A model generated the notes under the pieces. The model saw only the letters and a program-made list of their open reading frames with translations. It had not been told where the DNA came from and did no database searches. From the NCBI GenBank assembly GCA_020345785.1, contig CP070771.1, positions 5,414,775 through 5,435,137 of the forward strand: 20,363 bases of DNA, written 5' to 3'. The DNA is from Desulfobacterales bacterium. Its GTDB lineage: Bacteria > Desulfobacterota > Desulfobacteria > Desulfobacterales > JAFDCJ01. The position numbers and the translations under genes were made by a program. Positions 1 to 6,642 of the stretch are shown piece after piece (position 1 is the stretch's first letter; each line of letters begins with the position of its first letter).

Positions 1-1
1 C

Positions 2-655
2 AAGGATGCGCCGGCGGTCAAACGCACGGCCACCGAAGAATATGGCGCCACCGTCGTTGATTACGATACTGCCGATACCACCCGTGAGAAAATCTCCCGG
101 GATCTTGTAAAAGACAGAGGCTATACCCTGGTCCCCCCCTATGATCATATCAATATTGTTGCCGGCCAGGGGACCGCCGCCCTTGAATTGTTGGAAAAAG
201 TGGAGGATCTGAGTGTGATGCTGGTTCCCTGCGGCGGCGGTGGATTGCTGAGCGGCTCTGCCATTGCCGCCCAAGGAATGAATCCGGCCTGCCGGGTCAT
301 CGGCATTGAACCGGAGCTGGCCGATGATGCCACCCGCTCCTTTCGCACCGGCAAACTTCACACCGTAAAAAATCCGCCCACCATCGCCGACGGCACCCGA
401 ACCCCGTCACTGGGCAAAGTGACGTTTCCGCTGGTGAAGGAATTCGTCAACGACATGCAGACCGTTGCGGAATCCGCCATTATCGAAGCGGTCAAGTTCT
501 TGTTCTATCGCATGAAACTGGTAGTGGAACCTTCGGGAGCCCTGGGTGTTGCAGCGCTTATGAGCGGCGCCGTTCAGGCCAAAGGTCGCATCGGCGTCAT
601 CCTCAGCGGGGGCAATATTGACGGGGCCACGATGAAGCAGATCCTGGATTGCTAG
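2..655 (+). CDS. Threonine dehydratase-type PLP ammonia-lyase (3' part)
   Basis: The gene is cut by the left window edge; the frame is open from base 2 and about 217 residues are visible of a family length near 320. It belongs to the fold-type II PLP enzymes (threonine/serine ammonia-lyase, serine racemase, threo-3-hydroxyaspartate ammonia-lyase), which turn threonine or serine into 2-oxobutyrate or pyruvate plus ammonia. Seen directly: the glycine-rich phosphate-binding loop PCGGGGLLSG at about bases 227-256, and the C-terminal SGGNID motif that contacts the PLP pyridine ring. The lysine that binds PLP lies upstream of the window. The protein ends soon after SGGN, so there is no C-terminal ACT regulatory domain; this fits the short catabolic or racemase-like forms rather than the long biosynthetic IlvA. 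Which substrate it prefers cannot be decided here. About 200 bases without a gene follow. Confidence 0.9.
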   Translation, partial: KDAPAVKRTATEEYGATVVDYDTADTTREKISRDLVKDRGYTLVPPYDHINIVAGQGTAALELLEKVEDLSVMLVPCGGGGLLSGSAIAAQGMNPACRVIGIEPELADDATRSFRTGKLHTVKNPPTIADGTRTPSLGKVTFPLVKEFVNDMQTVAESAIIEAVKFLFYRMKLVVEPSGALGVAALMSGAVQAKGRIGVILSGGNIDGATMKQILDC

Positions 656-760
656 ATGTCTAAAAAAATTCGGCGCAAATTATCAGGACGCGCTGTTCGG
701 TAGAATTCTTTCAGAACGGATGCTTTTAAACCGAATGCCGGCAAAAATTATTCATCGCTA

Positions 761-789
761 TTGACTTAAAGTCGGTAATACATAATTTG
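761..789 (+). promoter_or_regulatory. Possible promoter or operator upstream of the DLH gene
   Basis: TTGACT at 761-766 resembles a sigma70 -35 box; a weak -10 candidate TAATTT lies 17 bases further (784-789). The -35 is the left end of a dyad, GACTT-a-AAGTC (763-773). Nearly the same string occurs upstream of the DUF1566 gene at 19635, at nearly the same distance from the start codon. The -10 match is poor, so this could be an operator rather than a core promoter. Confidence 0.35.
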
Positions 790-857
790 TAAAAAAGTTG
801 CCGGGGCTGACCTGGCAGCTTCTCAAATAGTTGGAACAAGATAAAAGGGAGGAAGTT

Positions 858-1628
858 ATGAAGCAAATCCTGTTAGCTATATGTATTTTATCCTTAGCGG
901 TTTCAGTAAACGCGAAGGTCGTGTCAAAACCGGTTGAATACACCCAAAACGGCACGGTTCTGGAAGGCTATCTGGCCTATGATGATGCCGCCCGGGGAAA
1001 ACGTCCCGGGGTGCTGGTGGTCCACGAATGGTGGGGCCTCAATGATTACGTCCGATCACGGGTGGACAAGCTGGCCCAACTCGGTTACGTGGCCTTTGCC
1101 CTAGACATGTACGGCAAAGGTGTTTGGACCACAAATCCGGCTGAAGCCAAGGAGCTTTCCGGCCATCTCAGAGGAACGCCGCTGTTGCGTGAGCGCGCAC
1201 GCGCAGGCCTGGAAATTTTAAGAGGCAACAGCCGGGTGGATCCCAAGAGGCTTGCTGCGATCGGTTACTGTTTCGGAGGCACCACCGTTTTAGAGCTGGC
1301 ATACAGCGGCGCGGATTTGGCCGGGGTCGTGAGCTTTCACGGCGGGTTGACGGCGGCCAAACCCGAAGACTTCAGCCGGATCAAAGCCAGGTTTCTAATT
1401 TGTCACGGCGCTGATGACGGCTTTATTTCCACTGACGCAATTAATGGGTTTCAGGAGGGCATGCGTAAATCCGGGGCCGACTGGCAGATGGTCTCTTTCG
1501 GGGGCGCCGTTCACTCATTCACCAATCCTGACGCCGATAAAGTCGGTATCAATGGAATCGCTTACAATAAACATGCGGATGAGCGTTCCTGGCAATATAT
1601 GCAGATTTTTTTTAAGGAAATCTTCTAA
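858..1628 (+). CDS. Secreted dienelactone hydrolase family protein
   Basis: The 256-residue protein is an alpha/beta hydrolase of the dienelactone hydrolase family. The start at 858 is preferred over an in-frame upstream start at 831 because a strong GGGAGG ribosome site sits at 847-852 and the protein then opens with a clean signal peptide (Met-Lys, hydrophobic core, NAK near residue 20). Family marks: HEWWGL at 56-61, nucleophile elbow GYCFGG with Cys138, acid Asp187 in HGADDG, and His219 in AVHSF; the Cys-Asp-His triad is complete. The family hydrolyses lactones and esters, classically dienelactone in chlorocatechol degradation, but most genomic members have unknown substrates. A signal peptide places it in the periplasm or outer envelope, unlike the classical cytosolic enzyme. 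The next gene starts 14 bases downstream, so the two are probably cotranscribed. Confidence 0.88.
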   Translation: MKQILLAICILSLAVSVNAKVVSKPVEYTQNGTVLEGYLAYDDAARGKRPGVLVVHEWWGLNDYVRSRVDKLAQLGYVAFALDMYGKGVWTTNPAEAKELSGHLRGTPLLRERARAGLEILRGNSRVDPKRLAAIGYCFGGTTVLELAYSGADLAGVVSFHGGLTAAKPEDFSRIKARFLICHGADDGFISTDAINGFQEGMRKSGADWQMVSFGGAVHSFTNPDADKVGINGIAYNKHADERSWQYMQIFFKEIF

Positions 1629-1642
1629 TACCGGGAGACGCC

Positions 1643-2215
1643 ATGAAGATATACACAGGCACCGGCGACCGCGGCAAAACCAGTCTTTTCAGCGGTGAAC
1701 GGGTTTCAAAAAGCGACCGGCGGATCGAAGCCTATGGCGACGTTGATGAATTAAATTCGCTTTTAGGGGCGCTGGCGACCGATCTGCAGGAAGAAGACAC
1801 GGTCCTTGCCGATGCCCTGCAGCGGATTCAGTCGGACCTGTTTCACCTCAGTGCGATACTGGCCGTCACGCCCGATTCGCAGGCAATGGATTCGATTGAA
1901 AAAATGAGCGACAACCAGATCAGGGGTTTGGAACAGGCCATCGATGAATTAGAAGCAAAATTGCCGACTCTGACTGGTTTTATTCTGCCGGGCGGCCATA
2001 CAACGGCCGCCTGGGCGCATATCTGCCGAGCCGTCTGCCGCCGAGCGGAGAGGCATGTCATTCGTATTGCGGATGAATATTCCCGCGGTGAGGCGGCCGA
2101 TCAATTTCAGCTGGCCGTCGTTTACCTGAATCGCTTATCGGACTATCTGTTCGTGCTGGCCAGGTATTGCAATCAGCTTCGGGGGGTTTCGGATACGCTT
2201 TGGAAGCAAAAGTAA
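1643..2215 (+). CDS. Cob(I)alamin adenosyltransferase, PduO type
   Basis: The 190-residue protein transfers the adenosyl group of ATP to cob(I)alamin to make adenosylcobalamin, in the cytosol. Seen: the N-terminal ATP loop TGTGDRGKTSLFSG (residues 5-18), AYGDVDELNS, the basic helix CRRAERHV holding the conserved arginines, and the C-terminal LNRLSDYLFVLAR. Length matches the single-domain PduO/MMAB family; no extra DUF336-like domain is present. It sits 14 bases after the DLH gene and overlaps the start of the flavin reductase gene by about 16 bases. A neighbouring flavoprotein reductase is suggestive, because the transferase needs cobalamin reduced to Co(I), but that link is inference. Likely clients such as methylmalonyl-CoA mutase are not in the window. 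Confidence 0.95.
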   Translation: MKIYTGTGDRGKTSLFSGERVSKSDRRIEAYGDVDELNSLLGALATDLQEEDTVLADALQRIQSDLFHLSAILAVTPDSQAMDSIEKMSDNQIRGLEQAIDELEAKLPTLTGFILPGGHTTAAWAHICRAVCRRAERHVIRIADEYSRGEAADQFQLAVVYLNRLSDYLFVLARYCNQLRGVSDTLWKQK

Positions 2216-2859
2216 AGACTCACTCATTAACACTGATCGATCGCCGATGGCTTACAAAGCGCGCCTTTGAAATTAAGTTCAGCCGGCCGTCAACCCTAGT
2301 ATTCAAGCCCGGCCAGCGTATTCGAATTCACCATCCATCCGCAGAAAGGGACTACACACCGGTTTCCGCACCGCAGGACCCTGAGGTTACGTTTTGCATT
2401 CGCAAAGTCGATACGGGGCGTTTCACTCCCGTGCTGAGTAAGGCTGAAATCGGCGCCCGTTTTGAGGTCTCCGGGCCGGAGGGGTATTTTACCTTCAAGC
2501 CTTCGGGACGGCGTCCCGTTTTTGTTGCCACCGGTGCCGGCATTGCACCTTTTCGTTCAATGGTTCGCTCGGGAGTAACCGGCTTCACGCTGCTTCACGG
2601 AGTGGATAACCCGGACGATCTTTACTATGCGGCGGAGTTTAAAACTGCGGCTGATCTTTACGTTCCCTGTATTTCAAAAGGTTATCAATCATCCACCGAA
2701 TATTTTCGCGGCCGGGTGACGGACTATCTGCAGCGGCGACTATCGCCGGCGGCTTATGACTTTTATCTGTGCGGCCGCCGGGAGATGATCCGGGATGTCA
2801 CCTGGCTGGTGGATGAGAAATTTGAAAATTCAAATATCTACACGGAAACATTTTACTAG
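2200..2859 (+). CDS. FNR-like FAD/NAD(P)-binding oxidoreductase
   Basis: A compact flavoprotein reductase of about 219 residues of the ferredoxin-NADP reductase superfamily, without an attached ferredoxin domain. Seen: FAD-binding RDYTPVS (about residues 50-56, the family RxY(T/S) motif), GPEGYF (92-97), the NAD(P)-pyrophosphate loop ATGAGIAPF (110-118), and the late LCGRREMI motif. It probably passes electrons between NAD(P)H and a small carrier. There is no good ATG: a TTG at 2200 has a G-rich stretch at 2181-2186 and GGA at 2191; a further upstream TTG at 2167 is open in frame but lacks a usable ribosome site. Either start overlaps the adenosyltransferase gene, implying translational coupling. 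A role as cob(II)alamin reductase for its neighbour is possible but unproven. Confidence 0.82.
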   Translation: MEAKVKTHSLTLIDRRWLTKRAFEIKFSRPSTLVFKPGQRIRIHHPSAERDYTPVSAPQDPEVTFCIRKVDTGRFTPVLSKAEIGARFEVSGPEGYFTFKPSGRRPVFVATGAGIAPFRSMVRSGVTGFTLLHGVDNPDDLYYAAEFKTAADLYVPCISKGYQSSTEYFRGRVTDYLQRRLSPAAYDFYLCGRREMIRDVTWLVDEKFENSNIYTETFY

Positions 2860-2861
2860 TT

Positions 2862-3010
2862 GATTTGTCGAATGGCTGACTGGTTGATTGGTTTAATCCC
2901 AGATGTGTTCAATCTAGTGTTAAGTCAACTATTCAACCAATCAACTAATTTAAACCAATCAAGCCATCCATCACCTAATCAACCAATCAACGAGTCAACC
3001 AATCAAACAA
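2862..3010 (+). repeat. Intergenic degenerate repeat with inverted arms (TCAACCAA type)
   Basis: The gap after the reductase is made of short imperfect units of the type ATCAACCA and its complement. The left part reads TTGATTGGTTTA (2884-2895) and the right part contains its exact reverse complement TAAACCAATCAA (2951-2962), followed by more AATCAACC-like units up to about 3006. No coding potential was found. The same architecture with different unit sequences recurs in other gaps of the window. Confidence 0.75.
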
Positions 3011-3025
3011 AAACCTGGAGGCAAG

Positions 3026-4048
3026 ATGAAATTTGAGGCGATTCCACGTGAGACGGTACTATTGGATCCGAACAACGAACTGGCTCCTAAACATATTCCA
3101 AATGAAATCCGCAAAGACCCGCTCACCGGCAGAACCTCTCGCATCTGCCATTTCAGAGAACTGAGTTGGAAAAAACCGGATTTCGACAAACTGCTCGCCG
3201 GAACCGAAACATGGTGCCCGTTTTGTCCGGAAAAAGTGCTGACGGTTACCCCCTGCTTCCCGCCTGAGATCGTGACCGAAGGACGGATGACCCTGGATGA
3301 TAAGGTGTTATTCCCCAATATTGCACCTTACGACCGCATGGGGGCGGTAGCCACTTTGGGACCCCGTCACTATATCCCCATGACGGAGATTAAGCCGCAA
3401 ACCATTGCCGACGGGTTTCGTCTGGCGCTGAAATACTTTCGGCACCTGCATGCCATGAATCACCCGGAATCGGTATACCACCTGATCAGCTGGAACTATA
3501 TGCCGGCCTCGGGCAGTTCCATCATCCATCCCCACCTGCAGGTATTTGCAACCTGTTTCGCCCCCAACTTGCTGCGCGAAAAGCTGGCGGCCGCCAAAAC
3601 GTATATGGCAGTCAACAAATCAAATTATTGGGATGATTTGATTATCGCTGAGAAGGAAAACCGCGATCGGTTTCTGGGGAGGATCGGCCGCACGACCTGG
3701 CTTACTGTTTTTGCACCTTTGGGTTCCGTCGGGGATGTAATTGCCGTCGTCGATGGCCTAAGATCAACGCTCGAACTCACTGATGATGACCTGATGGATC
3801 TGGCCCAAGGCCTCACAAAGCTGATGGCGGGCTACGACCGCATGGGAATCTACAACTTTAATATGAGCTTTTTCGCCGGTTCGCAACAAGATGACCATGC
3901 GCGCTTTCATCTCATTTTCTCGCCGCGCATATATTTTAATCCGTCTATCGGCACGCCGGACGTGGCATCACTCGGCCGTCTTTATGGCGAAAGCGTCTGC
4001 ATGGGGTTCCCGGAAGAGATAAATGCCTTGTTGAAAACCGAATTTTAG
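3026..4048 (+). CDS. Galactose-1-phosphate uridylyltransferase-like protein (HIT superfamily)
   Basis: The 340-residue protein resembles GalT, the nucleotidyl transferase that swaps UMP between UDP-glucose and galactose 1-phosphate. Seen: DPLTGRTSRI (31-40), which matches the GalT N-terminal DPxTGR signature; the zinc-type pair CPFC (Cys64, Cys67); and PASGSSIIHPHLQ (160-172), the HIT-type active site with His168 and His170, of which His170 should be the nucleotidylated residue. The start has a GGAGG ribosome site at 3017-3021. Leloir-pathway partners such as galK or galE are absent nearby, and the N-terminal third is divergent, so the real substrate may be another nucleotide sugar or sugar phosphate. 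It converges on the CGGC gene. Confidence 0.8.
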   Translation: MKFEAIPRETVLLDPNNELAPKHIPNEIRKDPLTGRTSRICHFRELSWKKPDFDKLLAGTETWCPFCPEKVLTVTPCFPPEIVTEGRMTLDDKVLFPNIAPYDRMGAVATLGPRHYIPMTEIKPQTIADGFRLALKYFRHLHAMNHPESVYHLISWNYMPASGSSIIHPHLQVFATCFAPNLLREKLAAAKTYMAVNKSNYWDDLIIAEKENRDRFLGRIGRTTWLTVFAPLGSVGDVIAVVDGLRSTLELTDDDLMDLAQGLTKLMAGYDRMGIYNFNMSFFAGSQQDDHARFHLIFSPRIYFNPSIGTPDVASLGRLYGESVCMGFPEEINALLKTEF

Positions 4049-4100
4049 CGATTTCAAAACGGGACACGGATCAACACAGATTATCACAGATTGAAATAGC

Positions 4101-4200
4101 TATTGAGTTCGTGAGTTGATCGATTCATAAGTCAAAATGAAGCCTGATGCCTCTTGAGCTTTAACTCAAGAACTCATGAACTTACCAACTCACGAATTTA
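4101..4200 (+). repeat. Intergenic inverted repeats between convergent genes
   Basis: TTCGTGAGTTG at 4108-4118 is matched by its perfect reverse complement CAACTCACGAA at 4186-4196. Between them sits a second hairpin, CTTGAG (4153-4158) with CTCAAG (4165-4170). Units of the GAACTCA/GAGTTC type repeat with a period near 7-10 bases. The position between two converging genes would allow a bidirectional terminator role, but no clear T-run follows a strong GC stem. Confidence 0.65.
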
Positions 4201-4235
4201 TCACCAACTCTAAATCCCTGAATTCTTGGATTTAA

Positions 4236-4724
4236 CTAACTTAATTTATTCTTCCCCTCCTTTTCATCCTCATCCGTATGAATCTTAATGCGCTTAAACA
4301 CGATATCGTTCATCTTCTGGGGCGTTACGGCCCGCTGGGAGGACAACTCCTGGATGCCGCGGCGGAAAGCGTTCAGGTCATGAAACGGATGGGTGCCTTC
4401 GACGACTTTGATTTCAGGGTATTCCTTCCGGATCGCTTTCACGAAATCGTCTTTAAACGGGCAGATCTGCACCAGGCAGGAAGTCAGATGCACCGCCTCA
4501 ATACCGTATTCCTTCAGGGCTTTGACTTTTTGCCAGACACGGTCGGTGCCGACAGCTGTCGGACAACCGCCGCAGTGGATAATACCAACCAGTTCCGGCG
4601 GGTCATCCGCGGAATACTGCTCGAATTTTCCCTTGCGGCCGCTTAAATTCCCCAAACAGCCGATCATCACGCAGTCCATATCCCGGGTCGTGGCGTCACA
4701 TCCCAAAATCCCAATTTTAGGCAT
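4236..4724 (-). CDS. CGGC domain-containing protein
   Basis: A 162-residue cysteine-rich protein of the CGGC domain family, found mostly in anaerobic bacteria and archaea and of unknown function; metal or iron-sulfur binding has been supposed. Seen: Cys9, Cys18 and Cys23 near the N-terminus, the defining HCGGCP motif (Cys51, Cys54), and SCLVQICPF (Cys83, Cys88) before a C-terminal GTHPFHD. The start is well supported: AAGGAG lies 8 bases upstream of the ATG on the minus strand. The last 20 residues are highly charged and lysine/glutamate-rich, beyond the domain core. It is the last gene of the minus-strand run, 270 bases beyond livF; whether it shares that transcript is unclear. Confidence 0.87.
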   Translation of the reverse strand: MPKIGILGCDATTRDMDCVMIGCLGNLSGRKGKFEQYSADDPPELVGIIHCGGCPTAVGTDRVWQKVKALKEYGIEAVHLTSCLVQICPFKDDFVKAIRKEYPEIKVVEGTHPFHDLNAFRRGIQELSSQRAVTPQKMNDIVFKRIKIHTDEDEKEGKNKLS

Positions 4725-4817
4725 ATCAAAATCTCCTTAAACTTACTAAATTTTTTCGTCACGTTGTTTACTAATCTTGATTGTGATTTCTATGCATTTA
4801 AAAAATACTTTTTTCAT

Positions 4818-4896
4818 CACGAAAACACGAAATTTAGAAAGCACGAAATTTATCTTTTTCCTGTTTCGTGTTTTCGTCCTTTCGTGCTTTCGTGAT
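4818..4896. repeat. Inverted CACGAAA heptamer repeat
   Basis: CACGAAAACACGAAA begins at 4818 and continues with more CACGAAA units to about 4851. The complementary units TTTCGTG lie at 4864-4896. The two halves can form a hairpin with a short loop and only a few mismatches. It fills the gap between the CGGC gene and livF. The remaining bases of this gap (4725-4817 and 4897-4994) show nothing that I can name. Confidence 0.75.
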
Positions 4897-4994
4897 TAAC
4901 TTCTTTTTTGGTTCCGCCTTTTCCGGGTCAGGTTAAATCAAAATAAATTGGGCCGCTCCTCATACCACCAAATCTTCTGGTGCTCGCTGATTTA

Positions 4995-5789
4995 TCACGT
5001 TAACCATCTTTTTCTTCTCTTGTAAAACTTCGCATCCCGATAGCTGCGCTTGGTTCCCATTTCCGTCAGCCCCAGATAGAACATCTTTATGTCCTCGTTT
5101 TCCCTGAGTTTGTCAACCGTATCATCCAGCACAATTTTACCGTTTTCCATCACGTAGCCGTGCTCGGCAATTGAAAGCGCCAGATGGGCGTTTTGCTCCA
5201 CCAGCAGCATGGTGATCTTCTGTTCCTGGTTGAGGCGTTTGAGGATATTAAATATTTCGGCAACCAGAATCGGACTCAAGCCAAGCGAGGGTTCGTCCAG
5301 CATCATCAGTGTCGTGCGGGCCATCAAAGCGCGGCCGATCACCAGCATCTGCTGCTCTCCGCCGGACAAGTATCCCGCCAGGCGGTGGCGCAGGGGCTGT
5401 AGGGCCGGAAAGTAATGGAAAACCATGTCATACCGCTCCCGGATCTCGCCACGGTTTCTACGGGTGCGGGTGGCGGCAATCAGATTTTCGTGAACGGTCA
5501 GGTTTTCAAAAACGCAGCGCCCTTCCATAACCTGAAAAATACCGAGACGAACAATTTTTTCCGGATCCAAATCGTTGATGCGACGACCCATAAACTCAAT
5601 GGATCCGCCGGTAACCTCCCCCTCTTCGACTTTCAATAAGCCCGAGATGGCTTTCAGGGTCGTGGTTTTACCGGCACCGTTGGCCCCCAATAGTGCGACG
5701 ATCTGGCCCTCTTTGACCTCCAGGGAGAGGCCCTTGAGGACCAGGATAACATCGTCATAAATAACCTCGATGTTGTTGACGTTAAGCAT
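4995..5789 (-). CDS. livF: Liv-type ABC transporter ATP-binding protein (LivF-like)
   Basis: One of two ATPases of a branched-chain amino acid-type (HAAT family) importer; it sits on the cytosolic face and powers uptake. Seen: Walker A GANGAGKT (35-42), ABC signature LSGGEQQ (141-147), Walker B LMMLDEP (161-167), and the switch region LLVEQNAH. The LivF rather than LivG type is recognised by this signature and EQNA. At 264 residues it is longer than usual LivF (about 235): the last 25 residues form a strongly basic tail ending in YKRRKRW. It is separated from the upstream ligase gene by an 850-base repeat-filled gap, so it may be transcribed separately; no good promoter was found just before it. 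The real substrate is probably a carboxylic acid, given the ligase genes interspersed in the locus (inference). Confidence 0.92.
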   Translation of the reverse strand: MLNVNNIEVIYDDVILVLKGLSLEVKEGQIVALLGANGAGKTTTLKAISGLLKVEEGEVTGGSIEFMGRRINDLDPEKIVRLGIFQVMEGRCVFENLTVHENLIAATRTRRNRGEIRERYDMVFHYFPALQPLRHRLAGYLSGGEQQMLVIGRALMARTTLMMLDEPSLGLSPILVAEIFNILKRLNQEQKITMLLVEQNAHLALSIAEHGYVMENGKIVLDDTVDKLRENEDIKMFYLGLTEMGTKRSYRDAKFYKRRKRWLT

Positions 5790-5906
5790 CTGTCTTTGCC
5801 TTTACCTGGTAATTTACTTATAGCCTTGAAAAACCCCTGTGAAACTGCATATAAATAGATAGAAGGTGTCAGGTGTCTCCCCTTCGCCTTTCAGGCTTCC
5901 GACTTC

Positions 5907-5925
5907 GTCACGCTTCCAGCGTGAC
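5907..5925. repeat. Perfect hairpin in the livF upstream gap
   Basis: GTCACGCT (5907-5914) and AGCGTGAC (5918-5925) pair over 8 bp around a 3-base loop. Just to the left is a GGTGTCAGGTGTC direct repeat (about 5866-5878), a unit also seen at 13921-13948. No T-run follows on either strand, so it is not called a terminator. Confidence 0.5.
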
Positions 5926-5951
5926 TGCGACGGGACAGGACGGAGGGCAAG

Positions 5952-6627
5952 CAGCTCAACCGCTGGCCAGAAAAGCGGCCAGTTTGATCTAAAAAGAAAC
6001 TCGCTTAAAGTGGTACGATCGCTTTATTCCTTTATTCGATGTTGGACGTTCAAGTTTCATATGAGGTGTCAGGACTGAGAACAGAGAACAGATACTTGGA
6101 TGAGCCGGGTCGGAATGCTGAGGAAAGCCTTGGACCCAGTTCTCTGCTTCACAGCCTTTGTTCTATATCCTTTATCCTTATACCTTCCACCTGCTACCAA
6201 GCGCATCGGCTTTCTATTCCTGACACCCCTTATGAAACTTCACCTTGTCGGTACATCGAACAGATTGAACGTCGAACATCGAACGTCCAATGTGGTTCGC
6301 GCTGCGCTTTATCTATTTTAAAGGGCGTGAGTCGAAGCCTGCAACGCACTCCCCTCGACGTGCTCGGGGCCTGAGCGTGTCGAAGGCAGCCGAGTCGGAT
6401 TTCAATTGGTCGATTCGATCGCTCAGCGCACACCTCTCGCACACGCCGCGCAAGCGCCTGCACGGTGTGCGCGCCGCGTGTTATTCAGCATTTTTTTAAA
6501 TTGACAGAATTCCGTATTCAATGTTGGACGTCGGACGTTCGATGTTCGACGTTCATTAGTTTCTTTTTCAGATCCAACTGGCCACCCTCCCAATACGGGT
6601 GAACCATGGCGGCCAGCGGCTGCGCTG
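5952..6627. repeat. Roughly 675 bp intergenic element with nested inverted repeats
   Basis: The 850-base gap between livF and the ligase gene is bounded by long inverted arms. The left arm 5952-6001 pairs with 6558-6627: 5952-5968 with 6611-6627 (15 of 17), and 5977-6001 with 6558-6583 (one mismatch, one indel). Each end also carries its own CTGGCC...GGCCAG hairpin (5963-5982 and 6578-6616). Inside, a second pair is perfect over 22 bp: 6267-6288 and 6533-6554, built of GAACGTC/GAACATC-like units. The GC-rich centre contains a perfect 9 bp hairpin, GCGCACACC (6426-6434) with GGTGTGCGC (6464-6472). No convincing gene was found inside. It looks like a non-autonomous or MITE-like element, but no target duplication was recognised and there is no transposase. 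Confidence 0.6.
6353..6386. repeat. REP-like palindrome (CTCGACGTGCTCGG / CCTGAGCGTGTCGAAG)
   Basis: An imperfect palindrome centred on GGGGCC, with arms CCTCGACGTGCTC and GAGCGTGTCGAAGG. It resembles the widely dispersed bacterial palindrome of the type CTTCGAC..GCTCAGG, recognised from memory. It lies inside the larger inverted-repeat element. Confidence 0.45.
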
Positions 6628-6642
6628 ACACCTGCCCCCCCC

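Noticed and set aside
831..857. Longer start for the dienelactone hydrolase
   Set aside because: It would put nine charged residues before the signal peptide, and the good ribosome site lies directly before the ATG at 858.
1414..1698. Alternative plus-strand frame across the DLH/adenosyltransferase junction
   Set aside because: It overlaps two well-supported genes in another frame and lacks any motif.
4101..4200. Rho-independent terminator between the convergent genes
   Set aside because: Hairpins are present, but they are AT-rich and no T-run follows on either strand.
4278..4740. Two plus-strand open frames opposite the CGGC gene
   Set aside because: They are shadows of the CGGC gene, which has a strong ribosome site and conserved cysteine motifs.
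6464..6497. Terminator formed by the GC hairpin at 6426-6472 and the T-run at about 6490-6497
   Set aside because: The T-run is 17 bases away from the stem, too far for a normal intrinsic terminator, and no gene on the plus strand leads into it.
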